Below are positions 55,522 to 64,000 of a DNA stretch of 64,000 nucleotides, piece after piece; position 1 is the first letter of the stretch; every line of letters starts with the position of its first letter. The position numbers and the translations under genes are program-made. Source of the DNA: Actinomycetes bacterium (GTDB lineage: Bacteria > Actinomycetota > Actinomycetes > Actinomycetales > Microbacteriaceae); contig JAEYVZ010000021.1 in the NCBI GenBank assembly GCA_023431405.1, positions 1-64,000 on the forward strand, written 5' to 3'. The notes beneath the pieces were generated by a model. It made no database searches, was not told the origin of the DNA, and saw only the letters and a program-made list of their open reading frames with translations.

Positions 55522-56991
55522 TCAACTCCGCAGGATGTCGACGGAGCGCGTGAGTCCGAGCGGATTCGCCTCCTGCAGCTCCGGGGGGAGCGCCTCGTCC
55601 GGAAAACCCTGGAAGACGACCGGTCGCAGGAAGCGCGCGACAGCGGTGAGTCCGACCGACGTGTGGAGCGGAGACGTGGATGCCGGATACGGACCGCCGT
55701 GCATCATCGCCGGTGACACCGTGACCCCGGTGGGCCAGCCGTTCCAGATCACTCGTCCGCTCTCGCGCACCGCCGCCCCCACGAGGGTCTCGATGCCCCG
55801 GTCGGAAAGATGCTGGGCGTGGATGGTCGAGGTGAGCGTACCGCCGACGGCCGTCGCTGCCGCGGGGAGTCGGTCGACATCGTCGTATTCCACGACGAGC
55901 GCGCTCGGCCCGAAGCGCTCGGTCGTGAGCGTCTCGACGTTCTCGAGGAACGTGTCGATCGTGGTGGCGAGCAGAGTGGGCGCATGCCCGAGGTCGGTCT
56001 CCACACCGGCGGCCACGACGTCGACCCCGTCCACTGCGGCGAGCAGGTCGCCGGTGGACGTGTATGAGGCGGCGATCCGATCGTTGAGCAGCCGTGCCGC
56101 AGGAATCGCATTCACGCGCTCCCGCGCGGCAGCGGCGAATCCCTCGCCTCGCGGCACGAAGATCAGCCCGGGCTTCGTGCAGAGCTGTCCCGCCGCCAGT
56201 GTGTACGAGTCGACGAACCCCGCGACGATGTCGCCGCGGCGCGCGTCCATCGCTTCGCGGCTCACATAGACCGGGTTGATGCTGCCCAGCTCGCCGTAGA
56301 ACGGGATCGGGACGGGACGGCTGCTGGCGATGTCGAACAGCGCCCGGCCGCCGGGGGTGGATCCCGTGAATGCCGCCGCGCGGATGTCGGGGTGCCGCAG
56401 CAGACGTACGCCGGCCTCGTGCCCCTCGACGAGGGCGAACACACCGGCGTCGAAGGCCGTCTCGATCACAGCGCCGTGGACGACGTCTGCTGTCGCTCGC
56501 GCCAGCTGCGGGTGACCGGGATGCGCCTTGACGATGACGGGGCAACCTGCGGCGAGCGCCGATGCCGTGTCACCACCGGCGACGCTGAAGGCGAAGGGGA
56601 AGTTGCTGGCCGCGAAGACCGCCACCGGTCCGAGCGGCTGCATGACCGAACGCAGATCCGGCGAGGGGCCCGCGAGCGGGAAGGCGGGATCGGAATGCTC
56701 GATGGAGATGCCGAGCTGGCGCCCGTCGAGCAGGAGCCGCGCGAATGCCCTCAGCTGGTAGCTCGTGCGCGCAAGCTCACCCGTGAGGCGCGCCTGCGCG
56801 ATGTGGGTCTCACGGTGAGCGATAGGAACGACCTCGTCTGCGGCCGCATCGAGACGGTCGGCGATAGCGGTGAGCAACCGGGCCCGGGAGCGGTAGCCGG
56901 CTGCGGCGAAGGGTGCGGCGGCGGCGGCCGCGCGCGCGACGGCGATGTCGACGTCTTGGGGATCGGACTCGATCAGGTTCGAAGTGGTCAT
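55522..56991 (-). CDS. 2,5-dioxopentanoate (alpha-ketoglutarate semialdehyde) dehydrogenase
   Basis: 489 residues, aldehyde dehydrogenase superfamily. Features of the KGSADH subgroup are FAASNFPFAFSVAGGDTASA, FTGSTPGGRALFDIAS, the Glu of FYGELGSINPVYVS and the catalytic Cys in AAGQLCTKPGLIF. It would oxidise ketoglutarate semialdehyde to 2-oxoglutarate, the last step of non-phosphorylative pentose/sugar-acid breakdown. Its ATG overlaps the FAH-family gene stop by 4 bp. It is the last gene of the importer-dehydratase operon. Confidence 0.9.
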   Translation of the reverse strand: MTTSNLIESDPQDVDIAVARAAAAAAPFAAAGYRSRARLLTAIADRLDAAADEVVPIAHRETHIAQARLTGELARTSYQLRAFARLLLDGRQLGISIEHSDPAFPLAGPSPDLRSVMQPLGPVAVFAASNFPFAFSVAGGDTASALAAGCPVIVKAHPGHPQLARATADVVHGAVIETAFDAGVFALVEGHEAGVRLLRHPDIRAAAFTGSTPGGRALFDIASSRPVPIPFYGELGSINPVYVSREAMDARRGDIVAGFVDSYTLAAGQLCTKPGLIFVPRGEGFAAAARERVNAIPAARLLNDRIAASYTSTGDLLAAVDGVDVVAAGVETDLGHAPTLLATTIDTFLENVETLTTERFGPSALVVEYDDVDRLPAAATAVGGTLTSTIHAQHLSDRGIETLVGAAVRESGRVIWNGWPTGVTVSPAMMHGGPYPASTSPLHTSVGLTAVARFLRPVVFQGFPDEALPPELQEANPLGLTRSVDILRS

Positions 56992-57836
56992 CGTTCCTCC
57001 AGGTATCGCCAGGGCTCGACGCCCGTGCGCACAGTGTTGGTGAGTTCGCCGATGTCGTCGATGCGGATGGTCACCCGGTCGCCGTCGGTCAGAGTGAAGT
57101 CGTCGCTCGGCACGATGCCGGTTCCCGTCGACAGCCAGGCGCCGTCAGGGAAGTTCTCTGCCCGGTACAGGTACGAGACCAAGTCGGGGAAGCCGCGGAC
57201 GATGTCTGACGTGGTCGTCTCCGCCTCCACGACGACGATCCCGTCCCGCTCGACGGTGAGACGGATGGTCAGTCGTGTCGCATCCACCTCCCAGGCGGGC
57301 CGCAGTCGTGCCCCGAGAGCGCACGCCCCCGCGTATACCTTCGCCTGCGGCAGATACAGCGGATTCTCGCCCTCGATCGAGCGCGAGCTCACGTCGTTGC
57401 ACACCCCGTAGGCGACGATCTCGCCGAAACGGTTGGCCACCACGGCGAGTTCGGGCTCGGGGACGTCCCAGACGGAGTCGTTCCGGATGCCGATCTCCTC
57501 GCCGTCGGTGACGGTGCGCCAAGCGACGCTCTTGAAGAACAGCTCCGGCCGCTCGGCGGTGTAGACGCGGTCGTAGATGTCCGGGTCGGCCGACTCGCCC
57601 ATCCGTGCGACGCGTGATCGCTGGTAGGTCACCCCGCTCGCCCAGACCTCTGTCCTGCCGTCGATCGGCGGCAGTGACGCCGCATCCTCCGCCGCGGGCA
57701 GGTTCGATTCGACCATGGCCCGGATGTCGTCCAGGCGATGTCTGAGGAGCTCGGCCATCGACGTGACGGGGAGCAGGAAGACTCCGCCGTCGCGTTCCAG
57801 CACGATCCGATCGCCGACGGTCCGTCTCAGGTGCAT
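56988..57836 (-). CDS. FAH-family 2-keto-3-deoxy-sugar-acid dehydratase/hydrolase
   Basis: 282 residues. The fumarylacetoacetate hydrolase fold is shown by SGVTYQRSRVAR, VWDVPEPELAVVANRFGEIV (metal-binding E-x-E) and SSRSIEGENPLYLPQAKVYA. FAH-type enzymes of this sort (AraD1/KdaD-like) convert 2-keto-3-deoxy-pentonate to 2,5-dioxopentanoate. The gene is flanked by a sugar-acid dehydratase and KGSADH, which supports that step. Stereospecificity (D- or L-arabonate, xylonate) is not deducible. Confidence 0.85.
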   Translation of the reverse strand: MHLRRTVGDRIVLERDGGVFLLPVTSMAELLRHRLDDIRAMVESNLPAAEDAASLPPIDGRTEVWASGVTYQRSRVARMGESADPDIYDRVYTAERPELFFKSVAWRTVTDGEEIGIRNDSVWDVPEPELAVVANRFGEIVAYGVCNDVSSRSIEGENPLYLPQAKVYAGACALGARLRPAWEVDATRLTIRLTVERDGIVVVEAETTTSDIVRGFPDLVSYLYRAENFPDGAWLSTGTGIVPSDDFTLTDGDRVTIRIDDIGELTNTVRTGVEPWRYLEER

Positions 57837-57849
57837 GTCTTTCTCCTTG

Positions 57850-59055
57850 TCAGTCGACGGTCACAGCGGAGGGCGCCGATGCGAAGTACGACCGGGCATC
57901 GGGCGGGCGGATGTCGGCCACGACGTCGGTGAACAACCGCATCGGATGCGGGGTGTAGGGGTGCTCGGCGATCGCGTCGAAGTCGAGCTCGATGCCGAGA
58001 CCGACTCCGTCGGGGATCAGCACGTCGCCGTCTTCGGTCAGGGCGAGCGCCTCGTTCGAGATGTCACCGCGCCACGGAACGTCGACCGCCATGATCTCGA
58101 GATAGCGGAAGTTGGGCAGCGTGGCGCCCAGTTGGAGCGTGGCCGCCGTGCTCAACGGTCCGCTCGGGTTGTGCGGGGCGAAGGGCACGTAGTGCGCCGC
58201 GGCGAGAGTCGAGATGAAGCTCAGCTCCATCAGACCTCCCGCGTGGGTGACGTCGGGCTGCACGAAGTCGACCGCGTTGCGCGCGAGAACGGGCATGAAG
58301 GCATGACGACCGAACCAGCGCTCGCCCGCGGCTATGGCGACCGGGGACTTCGAGCGGATCTCCACGAGGGCGTCGATGCCGTCGGGCGGGCACGGCTCTT
58401 CGAAGAAGACCGGCTGGAACTGCTCCAGCTCGCGGGCGACCCGGATCGCGGTCGGCACGTCGAACCGCCCGTGCCCTTCGATGAACAGCTCGATGTCGTC
58501 TCCGACCGCCTCACGCACCGCTTCCACCGGCTCCAGCATGCGTCGCAGGTCGCGCGGCTTCACCTCGAGGTCGGCTGCCTCGAACGGGTCCCATTTGAGT
58601 CCGCGGAATCCCTGCTGCACGGTCGTGCGCGCAGCCTCGGCGAACTCTTCGGGTGTACGTGCGCCCGAGAACCATCCGTTCGCGTACGCCCGGACTCGGT
58701 CGCGCGTCTGCCCGCCGAGCAGGCGATGCACGGGCACCTCGAGCGCCCGTGCGGATACGTCCCACATCGCCACCTCGAGGGCGCTGAGGGCAGTCATGGT
58801 GACCGGGCCGCCGCGCCAGTAGGCATCGCGGTTCAGTTCGTAGATCGTCTGCGAGATCGCGAAGGCGTCACGGCCCTTCACGGCATCCGCGAGGATGTCC
58901 ACCGCGCCGCGCACCGCAAGTTCCTGTCCTTCCAGGGTCGCCTCTGCCACCCCGGTGATCCCTTCGTCGGTGCTCAGCACCAGGAAGACGAGATTGGTCC
59001 GATAGAAGTCGACGACAACGGTCTCGACGTTGGTGATCCTCATATGAGCGGTCAT
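57850..59055 (-). CDS. Enolase-superfamily sugar-acid dehydratase (MR/MLE type)
   Basis: 401 residues. N-terminal capping domain and C-terminal TIM barrel with FRGLKWDPF (base Lys), metal ligands in IELFIEGHGRFD, PVFFEEPCPP and AAGERWFGR, DFVQPDVTHAGG, and catalytic His in PFAPHNPSGPLS. This pattern fits acid-sugar dehydratases such as galactonate/arabonate dehydratases. The ATG at 59055 overlaps the permease stop (ATGA). It would turn an imported aldonate into a 2-keto-3-deoxy acid for the FAH-family enzyme. Confidence 0.9.
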   Translation of the reverse strand: MTAHMRITNVETVVVDFYRTNLVFLVLSTDEGITGVAEATLEGQELAVRGAVDILADAVKGRDAFAISQTIYELNRDAYWRGGPVTMTALSALEVAMWDVSARALEVPVHRLLGGQTRDRVRAYANGWFSGARTPEEFAEAARTTVQQGFRGLKWDPFEAADLEVKPRDLRRMLEPVEAVREAVGDDIELFIEGHGRFDVPTAIRVARELEQFQPVFFEEPCPPDGIDALVEIRSKSPVAIAAGERWFGRHAFMPVLARNAVDFVQPDVTHAGGLMELSFISTLAAAHYVPFAPHNPSGPLSTAATLQLGATLPNFRYLEIMAVDVPWRGDISNEALALTEDGDVLIPDGVGLGIELDFDAIAEHPYTPHPMRLFTDVVADIRPPDARSYFASAPSAVTVD

Positions 59056-59885
59056 CCCTTCACGGCCCCGGCGGTCATCCCGCCGACGACGTACTTTTGA
59101 GCGAACAGGTAGAACACGACAGCCGGCAGCGTGAAGAGGATCGCGACCGACATGATGCTCTGAATGGACGTGTCCTGTTCTCCGATGAACCCGGCGACGC
59201 CGACGGATGCCGGCTGCAGGGACTTGTCGAAGATGAACGTGACCGCGAACACGTACTCGTTCCATGCGTGGAAGAACGCGATCACCGCCGCCGCAGCGAT
59301 CGACGGCCCGATCAGCGGAACGATCACACGCAGGAGCACCGTGGGCGCACGGCCGCCATCGACGCGGGTCGCCTCGTCCAGCTCCCGGGGGACGCTGTCG
59401 ATCGCCCCTTTGAGGATGAGGGCCACCACCGGGAGCACGAAGGCCGTGTTGGCGAGGATGAGCCCGTGAAGCGAGTTCAGGAGCTCGGCGCGGCGGAACA
59501 GGGAGAACATCGGAACGACCAGGAGGGCCTCGGGCAGCATCTGGGTGAAGAGCAGGGCCAGCCCGACCGCCGCTTTGCCGGCGAACGTGAAGCGTGAGAG
59601 CGCGTAGGCGAGCGGCACCCCGAGCGAGAGGGAGAGCACGGTGGTGCCGACGGCGACGATCAGACTGTTCAGGAGCCAGCGGAGCACCTCGCCGTCACGC
59701 AATGCCTCGGCGAAGATGCCGAACTGCGTGAAGTCCGGGAGGAGCGCGACCTGCCCGCCGAACAGGTCGCTGTCGGAGGTCAGTGCGGTGACCAGCATCC
59801 AGTAGATCGGGAACACGGCCAGCCCCAAGACCACGAGGACGGCGATCATGCGGGCGGTGACACCGAGGCGGCGTGTGCGTTTCAT
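59052..59885 (-). CDS. Sugar(-acid) ABC transporter permease (MalG-type)
   Basis: 277 residues, six helices, EAA motif LDEATRVDGGRAPTVLLRVI, ending FAQKYVVGGMTAGAVKG. The ATG overlaps the preceding permease stop by 4 bp. It forms the importer with the permease at 59882 and the lipoprotein at 60857, and is coupled to the dehydratase gene. Confidence 0.93.
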   Translation of the reverse strand: MKRTRRLGVTARMIAVLVVLGLAVFPIYWMLVTALTSDSDLFGGQVALLPDFTQFGIFAEALRDGEVLRWLLNSLIVAVGTTVLSLSLGVPLAYALSRFTFAGKAAVGLALLFTQMLPEALLVVPMFSLFRRAELLNSLHGLILANTAFVLPVVALILKGAIDSVPRELDEATRVDGGRAPTVLLRVIVPLIGPSIAAAAVIAFFHAWNEYVFAVTFIFDKSLQPASVGVAGFIGEQDTSIQSIMSVAILFTLPAVVFYLFAQKYVVGGMTAGAVKG

Positions 59886-60805
59886 GATGCCCTTTCCGCG
59901 GCGCGCGCGACGAAGCGGCTTCCCGCGATCACGATGAGGGAGATGACGATCCCGACCATCCCGATCGCGGCCGCGACACCGAGCTGCTTGGAGTCGAATG
60001 CCTGTGAGTAGAGGTCGATGACGAGTGTGCGTGTCGTCCCGAGGGGACCGCCGCGGGTCATGAGCCAGATCAGTTCGAAGCGGCGCAGCGACCAGATGGT
60101 CATGAGCACCGCGACGAGTGCGAGCGTCGGTTTGAGCACCTGGAAGGTCACGACGCGGAAGACCATCCATCGTCCGGCCCCGTCCATCTCCGCGGCTTCG
60201 ACGAGCTCCTGGGGGACGGATTGAAGAGCGGAGAGCAGAACGACGGCGACGAAGGGGACGAGCTGCCAGATCGTCGTCGCGAGGATCGCGACCATCGCGA
60301 GCGACGGATTGTCGAGCACGCCGCTGGCCCCGGTGTCGATGCCGATGGCCCGGAGGACCTTCGTGAGGATGCCGTACTGCGCGTTGAGCATCCAGGTCGC
60401 GATGAGCGCGATGGCGATACTCGGGGCCGCCCAGGGCACCGTGATCAGCGCCCGCGCGAAACCTCGCCCCGGAAAGCGTCCGTTCAGGAGCATGGCGACG
60501 AGGAGGCCGAGGCCCACCGAACCGGCGACGCACGCGACGACGTAGACGAGCGTGGTCAGCAGCGTCTGCCGGAAGGAGGGGTCGGAGAAGATCGCGACGT
60601 AGTTGTCGAGTCCGACCCAGACGCTGGACGTGGGATTGAGCAGCGTGGTCTTCGTGAAGCTGAGATACACCTCCTGGACGAGCGGCACCCCCTGGAAGAC
60701 GAGGATGTACAGAGCCGCGGGGGCGAGGAAGATGTACGGGGTCCAGCGACTCTCGAGCGTTCGTCGGCGTCGAGACGGCCGCACGGCCGGGGTGGTTCTA
60801 GACAT
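59882..60805 (-). CDS. Sugar(-acid) ABC transporter permease (MalF-type)
   Basis: 307 residues. A basic N-terminus, six membrane helices and the EAA motif VEAAEMDGAGRWMVFRVVTF. It is separated from the binding-protein gene by 51 bp that hold an 11-bp perfect hairpin. No ATPase gene is in the operon. Confidence 0.93.
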   Translation of the reverse strand: MSRTTPAVRPSRRRRTLESRWTPYIFLAPAALYILVFQGVPLVQEVYLSFTKTTLLNPTSSVWVGLDNYVAIFSDPSFRQTLLTTLVYVVACVAGSVGLGLLVAMLLNGRFPGRGFARALITVPWAAPSIAIALIATWMLNAQYGILTKVLRAIGIDTGASGVLDNPSLAMVAILATTIWQLVPFVAVVLLSALQSVPQELVEAAEMDGAGRWMVFRVVTFQVLKPTLALVAVLMTIWSLRRFELIWLMTRGGPLGTTRTLVIDLYSQAFDSKQLGVAAAIGMVGIVISLIVIAGSRFVARAAERAS

Positions 60806-60817
60806 GGTTCTCCCTGA

Positions 60818-60844
60818 GGGGTCTGGGCGCGGGGCCCAGACCCC
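60818..60844 (-). terminator. Intercistronic hairpin between binding-protein and permease genes (third importer)
   Basis: GGGGTCTGGGC (60818-60828) and its perfect complement (60834-60844) flank a 5-nt loop, 12 bp after the SBP stop. It has the same position as in the other two importers. Confidence 0.72.
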
Positions 60845-60856
60845 GGGTCGGAGTGG

Positions 60857-62125
60857 TCAGCGGCCGACGAGGGCCTCAGCCCGCTCTTGGGCCTTGTCCA
60901 TGGCGGTCTGCATGTCCTGCTGACCCTGAAGAGCCGCGAGGACCTCCGTGACGACGATGCTGCGGATGTCGGGGGTCTCCACCCCGAATCCGACGACGAT
61001 CTGCGGCACGCCGGTCGCCGTCAGCTCGTCGAGGACAGGCAGGAACGGGAAGCGCTCGAGGCTTTCGGCGCTGCGCTCCGTGGGGGTCGCGACGCTGCTC
61101 GCACCGAGCACCTCCTGCAACGCCACCTGCTGTTCCGGCTCGAGCAGCCAGTTGATGAAGTCCAGAGCGGCATCTTTGTGCTTGCTGTTGGCGTTGATGA
61201 CGATCGGCGCGAGCAGCGCCCCCTGCTTCTGCACAGGGAACGGGATGCGGGCGACGCTGAAGTCGAGGTCGGGGTTCGCCGCGACCGTGGCGGTGACGTA
61301 CCCGCCGTTGTTCAGCTCCATACCGACCTTTCCGGTGGCGAACATCTTGCGGAAGGTGGCAGCGTCGGTGCCCTTCGGGATGACGTTCGCGTCGTAGAGG
61401 TCCTGATACGCCTCCAGGCCCTTCACGACCTCCGGCGAGTTCAGGGTGAGGTTCTCGCCGTCGGACCAGTTGCCGCCGAAGCCGAGCACGTAGTTGAAGA
61501 TGTCCTGCCACACGCCGGGCTCCTCGGCCTGGAGGTGGCGGAAGGCCAGTCCGTAGGTGTCGCCCGACGTCGTGGTCTTGGCGACCTCCACGAACTCGTC
61601 GAAGGTGGTGGGCACCTCCTCGATGAGGTCGCTGTTGTAGAACATGCCGTAGTTGGAGGCTTCGAAGATGACGCCGTAGCGCTCGCCGTCCACCGACAGA
61701 TACTCATCGGGACCCGGGATCAGCTTCAGGGCCTCGGCGTCGATCTTGTCGGTGAGCGGTTCGAGCAGACCAGAACCCGCCGCGGCAGCGAACTCCGGCA
61801 TGTCGAATCGGACGAGGTCCGGGCCTTCGCCGCCACCCATCTGGGTGAGCACGGTCTGGCCGAAGGTCGGGTAGGGGACGGAGGCGGGCTTGACCGTGAC
61901 GATGTCCTGGCTGCTGTTGTACTCGTCGATGAGCTTCTCCAGGCCCGGGCCGCGGCCGGGGTCACCCAGGGTGGATGCCGCGAAGGTGATGGTCGCGGGC
62001 TGGGGAGCTCCAGAGTCGCCGGTGGGAGACGTGGACGAGCATGCTGACAGGCTCAGGGCCGCGGTTGCGGCGAGCGCGATGGCGGCGACCGCGGCGCGGC
62101 GGCGCCGGGCGGGGATGACGGGCAT
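60857..62125 (-). CDS. ABC transporter solute-binding lipoprotein, sugar-acid operon
   Basis: 422 residues. Lipobox LSLSAC (Cys29), then an extracellular solute-binding family 1 fold (PATITFAASTLGDPGRGPGL; YGVIFEASNYGMFYNSDLIE; KVGMELNNGGYVTATVAANP). It is the first gene of the importer-dehydratase-KGSADH operon. The cargo is probably an aldonic or uronic acid, since the downstream genes begin with a dehydratase and no sugar dehydrogenase is present. Confidence 0.92.
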   Translation of the reverse strand: MPVIPARRRRAAVAAIALAATAALSLSACSSTSPTGDSGAPQPATITFAASTLGDPGRGPGLEKLIDEYNSSQDIVTVKPASVPYPTFGQTVLTQMGGGEGPDLVRFDMPEFAAAAGSGLLEPLTDKIDAEALKLIPGPDEYLSVDGERYGVIFEASNYGMFYNSDLIEEVPTTFDEFVEVAKTTTSGDTYGLAFRHLQAEEPGVWQDIFNYVLGFGGNWSDGENLTLNSPEVVKGLEAYQDLYDANVIPKGTDAATFRKMFATGKVGMELNNGGYVTATVAANPDLDFSVARIPFPVQKQGALLAPIVINANSKHKDAALDFINWLLEPEQQVALQEVLGASSVATPTERSAESLERFPFLPVLDELTATGVPQIVVGFGVETPDIRSIVVTEVLAALQGQQDMQTAMDKAQERAEALVGR

Positions 62126-62185
62126 GGCTTACTCCTTCGTATGCGGGTTCGAGAAGAGCACCTGCGCTCTTTGTGACTATTATTA

Positions 62186-62195
62186 CTATTAATAG
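62186..62195. promoter_or_regulatory. AT-rich palindrome, candidate GntR operator
   Basis: CTATTAATAG is a perfect palindrome inside an unusually AT-rich patch (62175-62196) in the divergent gap between the importer operon and the GntR gene. This is a typical position for an FCD/GntR binding site. Confidence 0.55.
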
Positions 62196-62251
62196 GTGGA
62201 ATCTCAAAGCACGTGGTTCTCCCGCATTCCGGAAAGGTAAGGTCCATACTC

Positions 62252-62959
62252 ATGGCTGACCTTCACGCCAACCTCGTCGGGGAGCTCGGCCTGCGAATCG
62301 TCCGCGGTGACTGGGCACCGGGCGAGCGCATCGACGTCGACGCGCTGGAGCCGATTCTGGGCGCCAGCAAGACGGCGATCCGCGAAGCGCTGCGCGTCAT
62401 CCGGGAGAAGGGCCTCATCGACTCCTGGCCGAAACGGGGGACCTTCGTGCGCAGCCGCGACGCGTGGAAGCTGCTGGACGGCGACGTGATCCTCTGGCGC
62501 AGAGCGGCCCGACGCGATGACGACCGACTGCTGTCGGAACTGTCTCAGATGCGCGACATCATCGAGCCGGCATCTGCGCGCCTGGCTGCACAGTTCCGTA
62601 CGCCGGAGGACATCGCGGCGCTCGAGCGCGCCTTCGCCGAGTTCGCCGCCGCCGGCGAAGACGTCAACCGACTGGAATCCGCCGATCTCGAATTCCACCG
62701 CCGCCTGCTCCTCGCAACGCACAACGAGCTGATGATCCGTCTCGACGTCGTGGTGGTCAATGCGGTCGACGCGCGAAACCGCATCCAGCATCACCCGGGA
62801 GCACCGTGGATGGACCCGGTGCCCGACCATCGGCGCGTGCTGGAAGCAGTCATCGCCGGGCAGCCAGACGAAGCCGAAGCCGCGATGAAGTACGCCCTGC
62901 GCGAGTCCGATCGCGACCTCCGCAGCGGCGAGCCCCCTTTCGAACGCCTCGGCGGCTGA
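62252..62959 (+). CDS. GntR-family regulator with FCD domain
   Basis: 235 residues from the ATG at 62252 (MADLHANLVGELGLRIVRGD). The N-terminal winged HTH (LEPILGASKTAIREALRVIR; GLIDSWPKRGTFVRSRDAWK) is followed by an all-helical FCD effector domain with metal-type His/Asp residues (ADLEFHRRLLLATHNELMIR). It is divergent from the sugar-acid operon and probably represses it until the acid or its keto-deoxy product binds. Confidence 0.93.
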   Translation: MADLHANLVGELGLRIVRGDWAPGERIDVDALEPILGASKTAIREALRVIREKGLIDSWPKRGTFVRSRDAWKLLDGDVILWRRAARRDDDRLLSELSQMRDIIEPASARLAAQFRTPEDIAALERAFAEFAAAGEDVNRLESADLEFHRRLLLATHNELMIRLDVVVVNAVDARNRIQHHPGAPWMDPVPDHRRVLEAVIAGQPDEAEAAMKYALRESDRDLRSGEPPFERLGG

Positions 62960-63002
62960 CCTCACCCCGCGAAGTACGGCCGTCGGCGTCCTGCTCGCCC
63001 CA

Positions 63003-63707
63003 TCACCGCGTTGTTCCGAGATCCCGTCGCCGCCCCACCCCCACCGCCGCGACACCGACGGCGACGATTCCGAGCGCGATGGCCACGATGTACGCGGCCA
63101 CCGACGCCCAGCCGCCCGCACCGTTCGGGTCGAGGAACGGGTACGGGTACCAGAACGGGGCACCCGTAGCGGGGTTCACGACGAGCGGACCGCGGATGAG
63201 GGTGTAGGCGACCCAGACGAGCGGGAGCACGACCACGACCACGACCGCGCTCCATGGAAGCGCGCGTCGGCGCGGGCCCAGCAGAAGGTCGGCGAGCAGG
63301 AACAGCGGCGCGACGAGGTGCAGCACCTCGTTCGACCACCAGACGGGCCTGCTCCCCTGCGGCAGCTCGATGAAGCGCAGCAGCAGGTTGTAGACGACCC
63401 CGGTGGTGAGCATGTAGGTCGACGCGCAGACCAGCGCGGTGGCAAGACCCCGCGATTCGCGCCTCAGCGGCTCACGATCACGCAGTCCGGTCATGCCGGC
63501 CCACGCGAGCACGGCGGCCGCGATCAGGTTGGAGAGGATCGTGAAGAAGCTGAAGAAGTTCACGAGCACGGTCGCGAGGTCTCGGCCCAGCTCGATCGAC
63601 GTCTGCACCGATGCGAAGAGCTGACGGGCGACCGCCGCCACGATCAGCACGGCCGCGGCAAGGCGCACGACCGACCAGCCGCGGCTCCACGTCGAGCTGC
63701 GGATCAC
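63003..63707 (-). CDS. Pr6Pr-family integral membrane protein
   Basis: 234 residues with six hydrophobic segments. Characteristic are VNFFSFFTILSNLIAAAVLA, TTGVVYNLLLRF and SNEVLHLVAPLFLLADLLL, and GPFWYPYPF-like GAPFWYPYPFLDP near the C-terminus. The Pr6Pr (FAR-17a/AIG1-like) group has no settled bacterial function. It is monocistronic. Confidence 0.85.
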   Translation of the reverse strand: MIRSSTWSRGWSVVRLAAAVLIVAAVARQLFASVQTSIELGRDLATVLVNFFSFFTILSNLIAAAVLAWAGMTGLRDREPLRRESRGLATALVCASTYMLTTGVVYNLLLRFIELPQGSRPVWWSNEVLHLVAPLFLLADLLLGPRRRALPWSAVVVVVVLPLVWVAYTLIRGPLVVNPATGAPFWYPYPFLDPNGAGGWASVAAYIVAIALGIVAVGVAAVGVGRRRDLGTTR

Positions 63708-63819
63708 GGGTTCACCATGGGCTCACCCTAAGGCCGGGCACAGGCGATCGGCGAGCGCCGCAGACGGCAGACTGCAGACGGGCACCGGCCCGCACCCGCG
63801 CGGATCTACGATGAGATCG

Positions 63820-64000
63820 ATGACCCGCACCGCCGAACACGCCCGCGTCGGGGTGCTCTTCTCGCTCGCCGCCAGCGCACTGTTCGGCACCATCTTCCTG
63901 CTCGCCGGCATCTCCGACGCCTCCCCCGAGTGGCTGTTCGCGTGGCGCATGATCATCACCCTCGCCTGCTACGCACTCCTTCTCCTCACCCGGGCCGGCC
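63820..64000 (+). CDS. EamA/RarD-type transporter, N-terminal part (runs off the window edge)
   Basis: The first 60 residues read MTRTAEHARVGVLFSLAASA, LFGTIFLLAG and EWLFAWRMIITLACYALLLL. Two helices and the E-W-x-x-x-W-R-x-x-x-T pattern fit RarD/EamA drug-metabolite transporters. An ATG three codons upstream (63811) is an alternative start. Substrate unknown. Confidence 0.75.
   Translation, partial: MTRTAEHARVGVLFSLAASALFGTIFLLAGISDASPEWLFAWRMIITLACYALLLLTRAG

Overview
The window is high-GC DNA, densely coded on both strands, from an actinobacterium. It carries an HspR/HAIR-controlled dnaK-grpE-dnaJ-hspR operon and a clpB gene, LacI/RpiR/GntR-controlled sugar importers without their own ATPase, an actinobacterial-type dCTP deaminase and a typical ECF42 sigma factor pair. 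Together these suggest Microbacteriaceae, most likely Microbacterium; that placement is inference from gene content.

Layout. 1-11 kb: clpB (5' part), a GlxA-like regulator, two GT4 glycosyltransferases, a secreted FN3-nuclease/phosphatase, then a TetR/ABC-exporter module bounded by 37-bp direct repeats, and a DUF2252 protein. 11-28 kb: a sugar locus with four copies of one LacI-type operator (GAAATCGATTyC). 28-32 kb: hspR, dnaJ, grpE, dnaK. 32-40 kb: an aminosugar import and catabolism cluster (ABC importer, PIG-L deacylase, double GNAT, RpiR regulator, kinase, MurQ). 40-46 kb: UMF1-type MFS, BCCT transporter, dcd, Lrp plus a D-amino-acid dehydrogenase, tRNA-Gly(CCC). 46-51 kb: a low-coding stretch after the tRNA, the ECF42 pair, and a second sigma factor with a membrane partner. 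51-55 kb: a kinase-aminotransferase fusion and a type II sulfide:quinone oxidoreductase. 55-63 kb: a sugar-acid operon (importer, enolase-superfamily dehydratase, FAH-family dehydratase, ketoglutarate-semialdehyde dehydrogenase) under a GntR regulator. 63-64 kb: a membrane protein and the start of an EamA transporter.

The most interesting region is 11-28 kb. It combines an exo-acting GH172 (DUF2961), three DUF4185/GH183-type proteins (one secreted with a carbohydrate-binding domain, two lipoproteins), a GH116 enzyme, a sugar ABC importer, a fucose/D-arabinose-type isomerase, an FGGY pentulokinase and a hypothetical protein. GH183, GH172 and GH116 are the families described for degradation of mycobacterial D-arabinan. 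The set reads as a complete D-arabinan utilisation pathway: extracellular endo-cleavage, oligosaccharide import, cytoplasmic trimming to D-arabinose, then D-ribulose and D-ribulose 5-phosphate. One LacI regulator appears to control all of it, with operators lying in the -35/-10 spacers of two promoters.

The MurQ cluster suggests scavenging of muramic-acid sugars, and the deacylase/acetyltransferase pair may handle N-glycolylmuramic acid, which this genus uses in its wall. All three sugar importers share a perfect GC-rich hairpin between the binding-protein gene and the first permease gene.
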